A stretch of DNA of 64,000 nt from Paraburkholderia sp. (GTDB taxonomy: Bacteria; Pseudomonadota; Gammaproteobacteria; Burkholderiales; Burkholderiaceae). Each line of letters begins with the position of its first letter. Within the stretch, counting starts at the first letter, position 1. The notes under the pieces are model-generated. The model was not told the origin of the DNA and did not search any database. It saw nothing but the letters and a program-made list of their open reading frames with translations. Made by a program: the position numbers and the translations under genes. The stretch covers positions 310,001 through 374,000 of the forward strand of contig NZ_SCRP01000002.1 of assembly GCF_004298475.1 (NCBI RefSeq), read 5' to 3'. Positions 24,121 to 30,923 of the stretch are shown here, one piece after another.

Positions 24121-24963
24121 ATGTCCGACAACGCAATCACGACCACCGGCAGCTTTGATCTGTCGCCGCGCTCGCTCGAAGAGGCGCTGCGGTTCGCAGA
24201 TTACCTCGCCGACAGCGATCTCGTGCCCAAAGATTTCAAGGGCAAGCCCGGCAACGTGCTGGTGGCCATGCAGTGGGGCGCTGAACTCGGCCTCAAGCCG
24301 ATGCAGTCCCTGCAGAACATCGCCGTGATCAACGGGCGCCCGGCGCTGTGGGGCGATGCGGTCCTCGCGCTGGTGCTCGCATCTCCCGCATGTGAATACA
24401 TTGAGGAATGGGAAGAGAGCGGCACGGCCTATTGCAAGGCCAAGCGCCGCGGCAAGCCGGAGGACATCCAGACATTTAGCGATGAGGATGCGAAGAAGGC
24501 CGGCCTGATCGGCAAGCAAGGCCCGTGGTCGCAATACCCCAAGCGCATGAAGAAGATGCGCGCTCGGGCCTTCACGCTGCGCGACAACTTCGCGGACGTG
24601 CTGAAGGGCATTCCGATCGCCGAAGACATCATGGACATCGAGCCGGTCGAGCGCGACATCACGCCGCGCGCCACGCCCACGCAGATCGCGCAGAAGGCCG
24701 CCGACAGCACGCGCGTCGAGCGCACCGACCGGCACGCCGATATCGTCAAGCACCTCGAAGAGGTCGCCAACCAGTACGGCTCCGACGCGCTCGCCGAATC
24801 GTGGGGCAAGCTCACGAAGGAAGACCGCAAGGCGATCGGCACCGACGAGCTCAACCGCCTGAAGAAGCTCGCGGTCGTCGACGTTCAGACGCAGCAGCAG
24901 AGCGACGAAACGCCGCCCGCGGAGGACGACGGCCAGCGCGAACCAGGTGCCGACGATGAGTGA
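24121..24963 (+). CDS. recT: RecT-family single-strand annealing protein
   Basis: A 280-residue protein. The RecT core is clear: SDLVPKDFKGKPGNVLVAMQ, then WGAELGLKPMQSLQNIAV, then INGRPALWGDAVLALVLASP (about 35-90), followed by MKKMRARAFTLRDNFADVLKG (about 143-163). It anneals complementary single strands during phage recombination. The partner exonuclease (YqaJ) is encoded two genes downstream. The C-terminus is acidic and variable. Confidence 0.92.
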   Translation: MSDNAITTTGSFDLSPRSLEEALRFADYLADSDLVPKDFKGKPGNVLVAMQWGAELGLKPMQSLQNIAVINGRPALWGDAVLALVLASPACEYIEEWEESGTAYCKAKRRGKPEDIQTFSDEDAKKAGLIGKQGPWSQYPKRMKKMRARAFTLRDNFADVLKGIPIAEDIMDIEPVERDITPRATPTQIAQKAADSTRVERTDRHADIVKHLEEVANQYGSDALAESWGKLTKEDRKAIGTDELNRLKKLAVVDVQTQQQSDETPPAEDDGQREPGADDE

Positions 24964-25159
24964 CGCCATCGAAACCTACAAGGTGATGGGAGAGCACCGA
25001 AAGGCATTGCGCGCGAAATATGGCGTGCCGTGCCCGCGCTGCGCAACGGCGCGACCGAAGGCCCACCCATCGATCCTGATGCCGCAGCAACGCTGCCGCG
25101 TCGACGGCTACGTTGATCCGCGGCCCGAGCTCACCGACGAGCAATGGAGCCAGGCATGA
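24956..25159 (+). CDS. Small zinc-finger protein between recT and exonuclease
   Basis: A 67-residue protein starting at ATG 24,956, overlapping the recT stop. It has a CPRC pair (VPCPRCATARPKAHPSI) and a later Cys/Arg-rich stretch (QQRCRVDGY), suggesting a small zinc ribbon. Its position inside the recombination cassette suggests an accessory role. Confidence 0.66.
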   Translation: MSDAIETYKVMGEHRKALRAKYGVPCPRCATARPKAHPSILMPQQRCRVDGYVDPRPELTDEQWSQA

Positions 25160-25836
25160 GCACGACCATCGACCAGCGCAGCGACGCGTGGTTCGCCGCG
25201 CGCGCCGGCAAGATCACGGCGAGCCGCTTCGCGGACGCGATCTCGTTCACCGGCGGCGAGCCGGGCGACCTGTACAAATCCGGCCCGAAGAAGGGCCAGC
25301 CGAAGCCGCGCCAGTCGTCCGGCGCGCGCGAGAAGTACATGCGCGAGATCGTGTTCGAGCGGCTCGCTGAGACGTCGACGCACGAGGTCGGCGGACGCGC
25401 GACGAAATGGGGCGAGGAAGTTGAGGGGTTCGGGCGCGAAGCCGTCGAGCTCGAAACGGGCTTCATCATCCGGCAGGCCGAGTTCGTCACGCACCCGCGC
25501 TATCCGTTCATCGGCGCATCGCCGGACGGCCTGATCGAAGCCGACGGCGGCTACGAATCGAAGTGCCCGATGGATGAGGCCGTGCACGTCAACACGCTGC
25601 TGTGTGGCATGCCGGACGACCACATCGCGCAGGTGCAGGGCGGGATGCTCGTCACCGAGCGCCGCTGGTGGCTGTTCGCCTCTTACGACCCGCGCATGTG
25701 CGCCGATCTGCGCCTCTACACGCAGCGGATCGAACGCGATGACGAGTACATCAACAGCGTGCTGCTGCCCGGCCTCCTGCAGTTCGAGGCCGAGGTGAAC
25801 GCCATGATCAAACGACTGAAGGAGCGTGCCGCATGA
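25156..25836 (+). CDS. YqaJ/lambda-exonuclease family nuclease
   Basis: A 226-residue protein starting at ATG 25,156 (MSTTIDQRSDAWFAARAGKI), coupled to the previous stop by ATGA. The YqaJ motifs are visible: RSDAWFAARAGKITASRFAD at the N-terminus, then IGASPDGLIEADGGYESKCP, where Asp, Glu and Lys form the metal-dependent nuclease site. A long GRATKWGEEVEGFGREAVEL segment lies between them. It should resect duplex ends to give strands for RecT. Confidence 0.92.
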   Translation: MSTTIDQRSDAWFAARAGKITASRFADAISFTGGEPGDLYKSGPKKGQPKPRQSSGAREKYMREIVFERLAETSTHEVGGRATKWGEEVEGFGREAVELETGFIIRQAEFVTHPRYPFIGASPDGLIEADGGYESKCPMDEAVHVNTLLCGMPDDHIAQVQGGMLVTERRWWLFASYDPRMCADLRLYTQRIERDDEYINSVLLPGLLQFEAEVNAMIKRLKERAA

Positions 25837-26201
25837 ACACGGAAAAGTTTGAGCAATGGGCGCTCGTCGAACTGTTCGGCCACCAGCGCATCGCGGGCCG
25901 CGTCAGCGAGCAAACGGTCGGCGGCTGCGCTTTCGTGCGCGTCGATGTGCCGGCGTGCGAAGCGCAGGACGGCGAGACCAAGTTCCATTCGCCCGAGCCC
26001 GCCACGCAGCCGATGACGAAGCTGTTCGGTCAGGGTGCGATCTACGCGATGACGTTTGTCGACGAGCCGACCGCACGCATGTTCGCGTGCCAGCTGCGCG
26101 TGCAGCCGATCAGCACTTTCGAGCTGCGCCGCGCAATGCAGGACCTGCCGGCAATCGGCCACGACTCGCAGCGCAATACCGACGAAGAAATCCCCTACTG
26201 A
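25833..26201 (+). CDS. Conserved-looking early protein, unknown function
   Basis: A 122-residue protein (MNTEKFEQWALVELFGHQRI) coupled to the nuclease by ATGA. The N-terminal part AGRVSEQTVGGCAFVRVDVP is beta-rich, and the middle (TKLFGQGAIYAMTFVDEPTA) continues the pattern. I have seen similar proteins behind phage nuclease genes but know no function. A single-stranded-DNA or nuclease-accessory role is possible. Confidence 0.7.
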   Translation: MNTEKFEQWALVELFGHQRIAGRVSEQTVGGCAFVRVDVPACEAQDGETKFHSPEPATQPMTKLFGQGAIYAMTFVDEPTARMFACQLRVQPISTFELRRAMQDLPAIGHDSQRNTDEEIPY

Positions 26202-26227
26202 CCGCCCCGCGTACAGGAGATACCCCA

Positions 26228-26914
26228 ATGAAGATGTTCGAGATCGACCGCGAGCTCGTGAAGGTCCGCAGCGTCACCAACGTGCCCGAGTTCAAGGGCG
26301 AAAAGCGCGAGCATGCGTGCTCGGTGAAGTTCGAATTCCAGACCGACAACACGGTGCTCGACGTGCTCGAGCCGGGCCTGCGCAAAGCCTTCTACGAGAA
26401 GGACAACGGCAAAGCGAAGACGAACGACGAGGGCCAGGGCGAACTGGCACTTCCGCGGCAGGATCTCGACCTGACGCAGCGCAAGCTGCCGCTCGTGCAC
26501 ATGCCGCTCAAGCTCAAGAAGGACTTCGCCGGCTACCGCCTCGTCTATCACTGCGGCGCGAGCGAAGCATCCGAGATCAAGCTCGGCGAGGTGGCGCTAT
26601 CCGACTTCTCGGTCGACATGCAGCCGGGCGGCTCGGTGCTCGTGACGTTCAGCTCGTACTCGAAGCCGGGCGCGGACGTGCAGGGACGCATCGACCACAT
26701 GGCGCAGACCGAGATCGAGATCAGCCTTCTGCCGCCCGAGGAAAAGCAGACGGACCTGGTCGACAAGGGCAGCAAGGGATCGAAGAAAAAGACCGCAGCC
26801 GAGAAGGTTGGCGGAGACGACGATCCGTTCGCCGGCAGCGACCTCGCGCGCGACGCACAGGACGAGCAGTCCGAAGGCGACGAGCAGCCCGACGAAGCAG
26901 AAGCCACCGAGTAA
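26228..26914 (+). CDS. Early protein with SSB-like acidic tail
   Basis: A 228-residue protein. The N-terminal 160 residues look all-beta (KMFEIDRELVKVRSVTNV, RLVYHCGASEASEIKLGEVA, GGSVLVTFSSYSKPGADVQG), and a Lys-rich linker (GSKGSKKKTAAEKV) follows. A strongly acidic tail contains GGDDDPFAGSDL. That layout (beta domain, linker, acidic tail with a DPF element) recalls single-stranded DNA-binding proteins, and it sits in the RecT-exonuclease operon. The resemblance is only in architecture; I do not recognise an OB-fold signature. Confidence 0.72.
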   Translation: MKMFEIDRELVKVRSVTNVPEFKGEKREHACSVKFEFQTDNTVLDVLEPGLRKAFYEKDNGKAKTNDEGQGELALPRQDLDLTQRKLPLVHMPLKLKKDFAGYRLVYHCGASEASEIKLGEVALSDFSVDMQPGGSVLVTFSSYSKPGADVQGRIDHMAQTEIEISLLPPEEKQTDLVDKGSKGSKKKTAAEKVGGDDDPFAGSDLARDAQDEQSEGDEQPDEAEATE

Positions 26915-26950
26915 CCGAACGCAGTTCCCTTTCATCACAAAGGAGCAACC

Positions 26951-27310
26951 ATGCAACAGATCCAACTCCCGCCGCTCGCAGAAGGCGAGGTCTATGTCGG
27001 CGCGATCGGCGACAAGAATGGCGACTTCCACCACATCATCCTCCTGCCGGGCGATAACGCTGAGGCCACGTGGCAAGAGCAGATGGACTGGGCGAAGTCG
27101 ATCGGCGGCGATCTGCCGAACCGCATCGAGCAAGCCATGCTCTGGGCGAACCATCGCGACCAGTTCGAGCAGGACTGGTACTGGAGCAACGAAACGCATC
27201 ACCGTGAATCCGGTTGGGCCTGGTGTCAGGACTTCCTCGACGGCAGCCAGGACCGCAACGGCAATAGCGCCGCGCTCCGCGCGCGCGCCGTCCGCAGATT
27301 GTCCATTTAA
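26951..27310 (+). CDS. DGR target protein 1 with C-terminal variable repeat
   Basis: A 119-residue protein. The body matches the DUF1566/C-type-lectin-like fold: MDWAKSIGGDLPNRIEQAML, then WANHRDQFEQDWYWSNET, ending in the variable segment GWAWCQDFLDGSQDRNGNS and the invariant AALRARAVRRLSI. Residues about 87-119 are encoded by VR1. In DGR systems this fold presents diversified residues on a ligand-binding face. It is short and has no signal peptide, so its partner is probably intracellular or it rides on the virion. The second target gene follows by 27 bases. Confidence 0.92.
   Translation: MQQIQLPPLAEGEVYVGAIGDKNGDFHHIILLPGDNAEATWQEQMDWAKSIGGDLPNRIEQAMLWANHRDQFEQDWYWSNETHHRESGWAWCQDFLDGSQDRNGNSAALRARAVRRLSI
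27209..27300 (+). repeat. DGR variable repeat VR1
   Basis: A 92-bp repeat of TR (28,345-28,436). There are eleven differences, ten at TR adenines (positions 28,361, 28,366, 28,372, 28,373, 28,375, 28,382, 28,387, 28,390, 28,391, 28,397). The one exception is TR G28,401 to T27,265. The 29-nt adenine-free stretch near its 3' end is identical in all copies, as expected for the initiation-of-mutagenic-homing region. Confidence 0.97.
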
Positions 27311-27337
27311 TCCTTCATCCATTTTCGGAGCATCGCA

Positions 27338-27799
27338 ATGACGATCACGCTTGAAGCACTGAAGGCCGAGCACACGAAGTTCGGCGAAATGATCGCGGCG
27401 TTCGAGAAGCAAGCCGCCAGCGAGTACCGCGTCGAGGGCATCACGATCGCCCTCGCGCCCGGCGAGCGCTACGCGGGCCTCGTGCTCGGCGAGAACGGCG
27501 ACGCCGACTATCACCTGATCCTGTTGCCCGGCGAGGCCGAGGAAATCACGTGGGCCGATGCTGTCGAGTGGGCCGAGGAACAGGACGGCTCGCTGCCGAC
27601 GCGTCGCGAGCAGTCGCTGTTGTTCGCGAACCTGAAGGGCGAGTTTCAGCACGCCTACTACTGGTCGAACGAGCAGCACGAGACCAACTCCGGTTGGGCC
27701 TGGTATCAGCACTTCTACGGCGGCAGCCAGGGCGGCAACGACAAGAGCGCCGCGCTCCGCGCGCGCGCCGTCCGCAGATTTATCCCTTCGGTAATTTGA
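27338..27799 (+). CDS. DGR target protein 2 with C-terminal variable repeat
   Basis: A 153-residue paralogue of target 1 with an extra N-terminal helix (MTITLEALKAEHTKFGEMIA, about 1-30). The lectin-like core is WADAVEWAEEQDGSLPTRRE, then FANLKGEFQHAYYWSNEQH, ending GWAWYQHFYGGSQGGNDKS and then AALRARAVRRFIPSVI. Residues about 118-148 come from VR2. Two targets served by one TR mean the element could diversify both at once. The conserved W, YWSNE and RAVRR positions flank the variable residues. Confidence 0.93.
   Translation: MTITLEALKAEHTKFGEMIAAFEKQAASEYRVEGITIALAPGERYAGLVLGENGDADYHLILLPGEAEEITWADAVEWAEEQDGSLPTRREQSLLFANLKGEFQHAYYWSNEQHETNSGWAWYQHFYGGSQGGNDKSAALRARAVRRFIPSVI
27689..27780 (+). 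repeat. DGR variable repeat VR2
   Basis: A 92-bp copy of TR with nine differences, all at TR adenines (28,366, 28,372, 28,375, 28,376, 28,382, 28,387, 28,388, 28,390, 28,391). The changes run A to G, C or T. The downstream adenine-free stretch is identical to TR and VR1. Confidence 0.97.
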
Positions 27800-27819
27800 T
27801 CATTTGAATTTGAGCTAGC

Positions 27820-28194
27820 ATGGCCACCCACAACCAGCTTCCCATTTACAAGGTCGCCTACACCCTGCTCGACGTGGTGACGGACCTGGTAAAGAACATG
27901 CAGCGTGATTTCAAACGGAGCATCGGCGAGAAGATCAGCGTCGAGTGCATCGAGATCACGGTTCTCGTGTTCCGCGCCAACGTCGCGCAGGACAAAGCGC
28001 CGCATCTGATGGAACTGCTCGAGCGCCTGCAGGTGATCGAGCTGCTGCTTCGACTCGCGATGGACAAGCGGCTCATCAGTAAGCCCGCATACGCCAACGC
28101 GATCGAGCACACGACCAGCATCGGGAAGCAGGCCAACGGGTGGCGTCGCGCCGCAAATCGCCCGCTTCATGGAGGTCAAGGCCGCCATGACTGA
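27820..28194 (+). CDS. avd: Accessory variability determinant (Avd)
   Basis: A 124-residue all-helical protein (LPIYKVAYTLLDVVTDLVKN, KRSIGEKISVECIEITVLVF, ELLERLQVIELLLRLAMDKR) typical of the four-helix-bundle Avd of diversity-generating retroelements. Its basic surface binds the reverse transcriptase and the template RNA in known DGRs. It lies between the target genes and the template repeat, the usual order. The stop overlaps a downstream ATG (ATGACTGA) that opens the frame running into TR and RT. Confidence 0.93.
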   Translation: MATHNQLPIYKVAYTLLDVVTDLVKNMQRDFKRSIGEKISVECIEITVLVFRANVAQDKAPHLMELLERLQVIELLLRLAMDKRLISKPAYANAIEHTTSIGKQANGWRRAANRPLHGGQGRHD

Positions 28195-29280
28195 GCGAGT
28201 TTTCAATCTGGTCGTGCCGCTGCCCCACAAGGGCACCGCCATGCGCGTAACGGATACCGACCGCCGGCGTGCGGTTCGGTCCGGCGCAGTTTCTCCGCTG
28301 ATCGGCGAGGGCCTTCAGCAGAGCGACGTAGATAGCACGATCGATCCGGTTGGGCCTGGTATCAGAACTTCAACAACGGCAACCAGAACAACAACGACAA
28401 GAGCGCCGCGCTCCGCGCGCGCGCCGTCCGCAGATTGGAATGCACATGCTGGTGTCTCATTCACCGAACTCGTCGAGGCATATCTCGACTGCCGGCGCAC
28501 GAAGCGCAACACCGCGACTGCGCTGGCATTCGAAGCGAACCTCGAACGCAACCTGCGGGACCTGTACGACGATCTGTCCGACGGCAGCTACACGCCGGGC
28601 CGCTCGATCTGCTTCGTCATCACGCGACCGAAGCCGCGCGAGGTCTGGGCCGCGACATTCCGCGACCGCGTGGTGCATCACCTGCTGTACAACCGCATAG
28701 GCGCGCGCTTCGAAAGCGCGTTCGTCGCGGATTCGTGCGCATGCATCCCGGGCCGCGGCACGCTGTACGCGGCAGAGCGCCTCGAGGCGAAGGTGCGAAG
28801 CATCACGCAGAACTGGTCGCGGCCCGCGTATTACCTGAAGGCGGATCTCGCGAATTTCTTCGTGTCGATCGACAAGACGATTACTACATCCGCTACGTCG
28901 ACGATTTCGTGTTCCTGCATGAATCGGCCGACTGGCTGAATCACGTGCTCGCCGACGTGACGGCGTTCCTTCCCGAGCGCCTCGGCGTGCGCATCAATCC
29001 GCGCAAGACCATCCTGCAGCCGATCGATCGTGGCGTCGACTTCGTCGGCCATGTCATCCGGCCATGGGCACGCTCGACGCGCAAGCGCACGCGCAATGAA
29101 GCGCTGCGCTGCGTCGCTGCCGCGCCGGCCGACGAGCTGATGCAGCTCGCCAACAGCTATTTCGGGCTGCTTCGCCAGTCGCCGGCCAGCCATCATGATC
29201 GTGCTCGGCTCGCTAACGTCGTGCGCTCGCGCGGGAAGGCGGTCGACCGCGATTTCACGAAAACCTATCGAGGTGCGTAA
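28187..29280 (+). pseudogene. DGR reverse transcriptase, internally deleted and frameshifted
   Basis: The frame from ATG 28,187 runs through TR and then shows RT fingers (FTELVEAYLDCRRTKRNT, RSICFVITRPKPREVWAATF, RDRVVHHLLYNRIGARFES) and motif A (YYLKADLANFFVSIDK, ending 28,876). There it leaves frame. A second frame continues DDYYIRYVDDFVFLH (motif C, YVDD at 28,894-28,905) and the thumb (RGVDFVGHVIRPW, ANSYFGLLRQ) to the stop at 29,280. The 60-100 residues normally between motifs A and C, including motif B, are missing, and the loss is 3n+1 bases if only one event occurred. No in-frame start lies between TR and the RT core. The enzyme cannot be active as written. Confidence 0.93.
28345..28436 (+). 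repeat. DGR template repeat (TR)
   Basis: The 92-bp template copied into VR1 and VR2. Read in the VR frame its variable part is dominated by AAC codons (seven), a typical DGR design because changing the two adenines gives many amino acids but never a stop. There are 21 adenines between 28,361 and 28,402. The 29 bases 28,403-28,431 contain no adenine and are unchanged in both VRs. TR lies between avd and the RT core and itself sits within an open frame. Confidence 0.97.
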
Positions 29281-29729
29281 TGCCGATCAAACCTGAGAAC
29301 CGAGGCCGCTACCCGGCCAACTGGCCCGAGATTCGCGCACGCATCCTCGCGCGGGCGGGCAACCGCTGCGAACAATGCCGCGTCGCGAACGGCGACCACA
29401 TCGTCCGCGGCATCGACAAAGACGCCGGCACGTTCCAGCGCTTCGAAGGCGACGGCGAGGTCTACGCGGCCGACGACGGTCGAATGCTCGGCTACTGCAA
29501 GGCGTCGGAGTACTGCGGCAACCGATGGACGAAGGTCGTCCTCACGATCGCGCACCTGGACCACGTGCCGGAGCACTGCGACGACGACAACCTGAAGGCG
29601 CTATGCCAGCGCTGCCATTTGGCCTACGACGCCGAGCATCACCGGATCAACGCCGCCGCGACGCGCCGCGCGCGCAAGGCGATCGGCGACCTTTTCGACG
29701 CGGACACCGCGCACGCAGGAGCAAACTGA
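29280..29729 (+). CDS. HNH endonuclease-like protein
   Basis: A 149-residue protein overlapping the RT stop by a base. It has NRCEQCRV at the N-terminus, and VVLTIAHLDHVPEHCDDDNL then KALCQRCHLAYDAEHH at the C-terminus. These form an HNH signature with two zinc CxxC pairs (AHLDH first, N in DDDNLKALC, H in CHLAYDAEH). HNH genes commonly lie beside DGR RTs and near phage packaging genes. This one has no linked terminase, so it may belong to the retroelement or be a free nuclease. Confidence 0.88.
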   Translation: MPIKPENRGRYPANWPEIRARILARAGNRCEQCRVANGDHIVRGIDKDAGTFQRFEGDGEVYAADDGRMLGYCKASEYCGNRWTKVVLTIAHLDHVPEHCDDDNLKALCQRCHLAYDAEHHRINAAATRRARKAIGDLFDADTAHAGAN

Positions 29730-29974
29730 TGACCACCACGCACACCCCGACCGCCAACATCACGCGCCTCGAGAAACCGGCCGCACCGAAGCCGACGGCG
29801 ATCCCCAAGCTCTACCGCATCAGCGAGGTCATGCAGCAGCTCAGCGTGTCACGCGCGACGATTTATCGTATGGTTGCGGCTGGCAAGCTGCGCCTCGTGA
29901 AGGTCGGCACCCAGGGTAGCCGGATCACCGCCGAAAGCATCGATGCATTGCTATCCCCCGACGCCTCGCAGTAG
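29729..29974 (+). CDS. Excisionase-family DNA-binding protein
   Basis: An 81-residue protein starting at ATG 29,729, coupled to the previous stop (TGATG). The winged HTH is visible: YRISEVMQQLSVSRATIYRM, then VAAGKLRLVKVGTQGSRITA, a MerR/AlpA-like excisionase fold. It is the last phage gene. Such proteins either direct excision or activate early genes. An excisionase at the prophage edge is common. No integrase is visible to prove pairing. Confidence 0.83.
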   Translation: MTTTHTPTANITRLEKPAAPKPTAIPKLYRISEVMQQLSVSRATIYRMVAAGKLRLVKVGTQGSRITAESIDALLSPDASQ

Positions 29975-30081
29975 GATGGGCGCCTACCCCGCGAGCGGCG
30001 GGTAGCTAGATGGGTAGCCAGAGCGCCTGCCGCCGCCAAAATCGCCCGCAAACCCTTACCCCACAAGCCGAAGAATTCTCC
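29975..30081. other. Prophage right border/xth upstream region
   Basis: 107 bases with no gene. They contain an inverted repeat, TACCC-cgcgagcggc-GGGTA (about 29,992-30,005 region), and a repeated GGGTAGC pair (about 30,000-30,020). One arm may belong to the attachment core, but I cannot confirm this without the other prophage end. Confidence 0.5.
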
Positions 30082-30867
30082 GTGAAGATAGCCACCTGGA
30101 ACGTCAATTCGCTAAAGGTCCGTCTACAGCACGTCATCGACTGGCTCAAGGAAAGCGGCACCGACGTTCTGTGCCTCCAGGAACTAAAGCTCCCGAACGA
30201 AAAATTCCCCACGGCCGAACTCGAAGCGCAGGGTTACCGCAGCTGGTTCACCGGCCAGAAGACCTATAACGGCGTGGCGATTCTCGTGCGCGACGGTCTT
30301 GTCGTCGACGAAGCGACGGTCGTGCGCAACATTCCCGGCTTCGAGGATCCGCAGCAGCGCGTGATTGCCACGACGATCGGCGGCGTGCGCGTCGTGAGCG
30401 CATATTTCCCCAACGGCCAGGCGCCGGGCACGGAGAAGTTCGCCTACAAGCTCGCGTGGCTCGACGCGATGCACGACTGGCTCGCGCAGGAAATGCAAAG
30501 CTATCCGATGCTCGCGCTGCTGGGCGACTACAACATCGCCCCCGAAGACCGCGACGTGCACGATCCGAAAGCGTGGGAAGGCCAGAACCTCGTCTCGCCG
30601 GAAGAACGCGCGCAGTTTGCGCGGCTGATCGATCTCGGCCTCGTCGATGCGTTTCGCCAGTTCGAGCAGCCCGAAAAGACCTTCACGTGGTGGGACTACC
30701 GCATGTTCGCGTTTCGCCGCAACGCGGGCGTGCGCATCGACCACATCCTGCTCTCACCGGCACTCGCACCGCTGTGCCAGGCCGTTGAGGTCGACAAGAC
30801 GCCGCGCAAGTGGGAGCAGCCGTCCGATCACACGCCGGTCGTCGCGCAACTCGACGTCGCGGGCTAA
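30082..30867 (+). CDS. xth: Exodeoxyribonuclease III
   Basis: A 261-residue host protein. GTG 30,082 is chosen because it gives the family's standard N-terminus (MKIATWNVNSLKVRLQHVID). Conserved sites are visible: LCLQELKLPNEKFP (metal-binding Glu), LLGDYNIAPEDRDVHDP (Asp and Asn), RIDHILLSPAL and SDHTPVVAQ (catalytic His). It removes 3' damage and cleaves AP sites in base-excision repair. Family proteins are about 255-270 residues, so it is intact although the prophage ends just upstream. Confidence 0.95.
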   Translation: MKIATWNVNSLKVRLQHVIDWLKESGTDVLCLQELKLPNEKFPTAELEAQGYRSWFTGQKTYNGVAILVRDGLVVDEATVVRNIPGFEDPQQRVIATTIGGVRVVSAYFPNGQAPGTEKFAYKLAWLDAMHDWLAQEMQSYPMLALLGDYNIAPEDRDVHDPKAWEGQNLVSPEERAQFARLIDLGLVDAFRQFEQPEKTFTWWDYRMFAFRRNAGVRIDHILLSPALAPLCQAVEVDKTPRKWEQPSDHTPVVAQLDVAG

Positions 30868-30923
30868 GCGGCGCGCTCCGAGCGGCGAATCTGAGCAGCG
30901 AATCTGAGCGAAAAACGCACGCC

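Larger units (their letters stand above)
1..29980. mobile_element. P22-type podovirus prophage, left end outside window
   Basis: A continuous block of phage genes ends just before the host xth gene. The minus-strand half holds virion and packaging genes in P22 order (terminase, portal, scaffold, coat, gp4-like, gp10-like, ejection type). The plus-strand half holds early genes (CI repressor, RecT, YqaJ exonuclease, a DGR, HNH, excisionase-like). No integrase or lysis gene is seen, so these probably lie left of base 1. The right border is placed between the excisionase-like stop (29,974) and the xth start (30,082). No attachment repeat could be confirmed because the other end is not visible. 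Confidence 0.95.

Noticed and set aside
28440..28700. Separate small CDS starting at ATG 28,440
   Set aside because: Its product is Arg/Ser/Thr noise, out of frame with the RT core.
1..29980. Integrase, holin or endolysin within the window
   Set aside because: I looked on both strands and saw no tyrosine or serine recombinase motif, no lysozyme/peptidase motif and no clear holin; the short membrane proteins are not enough to call one.
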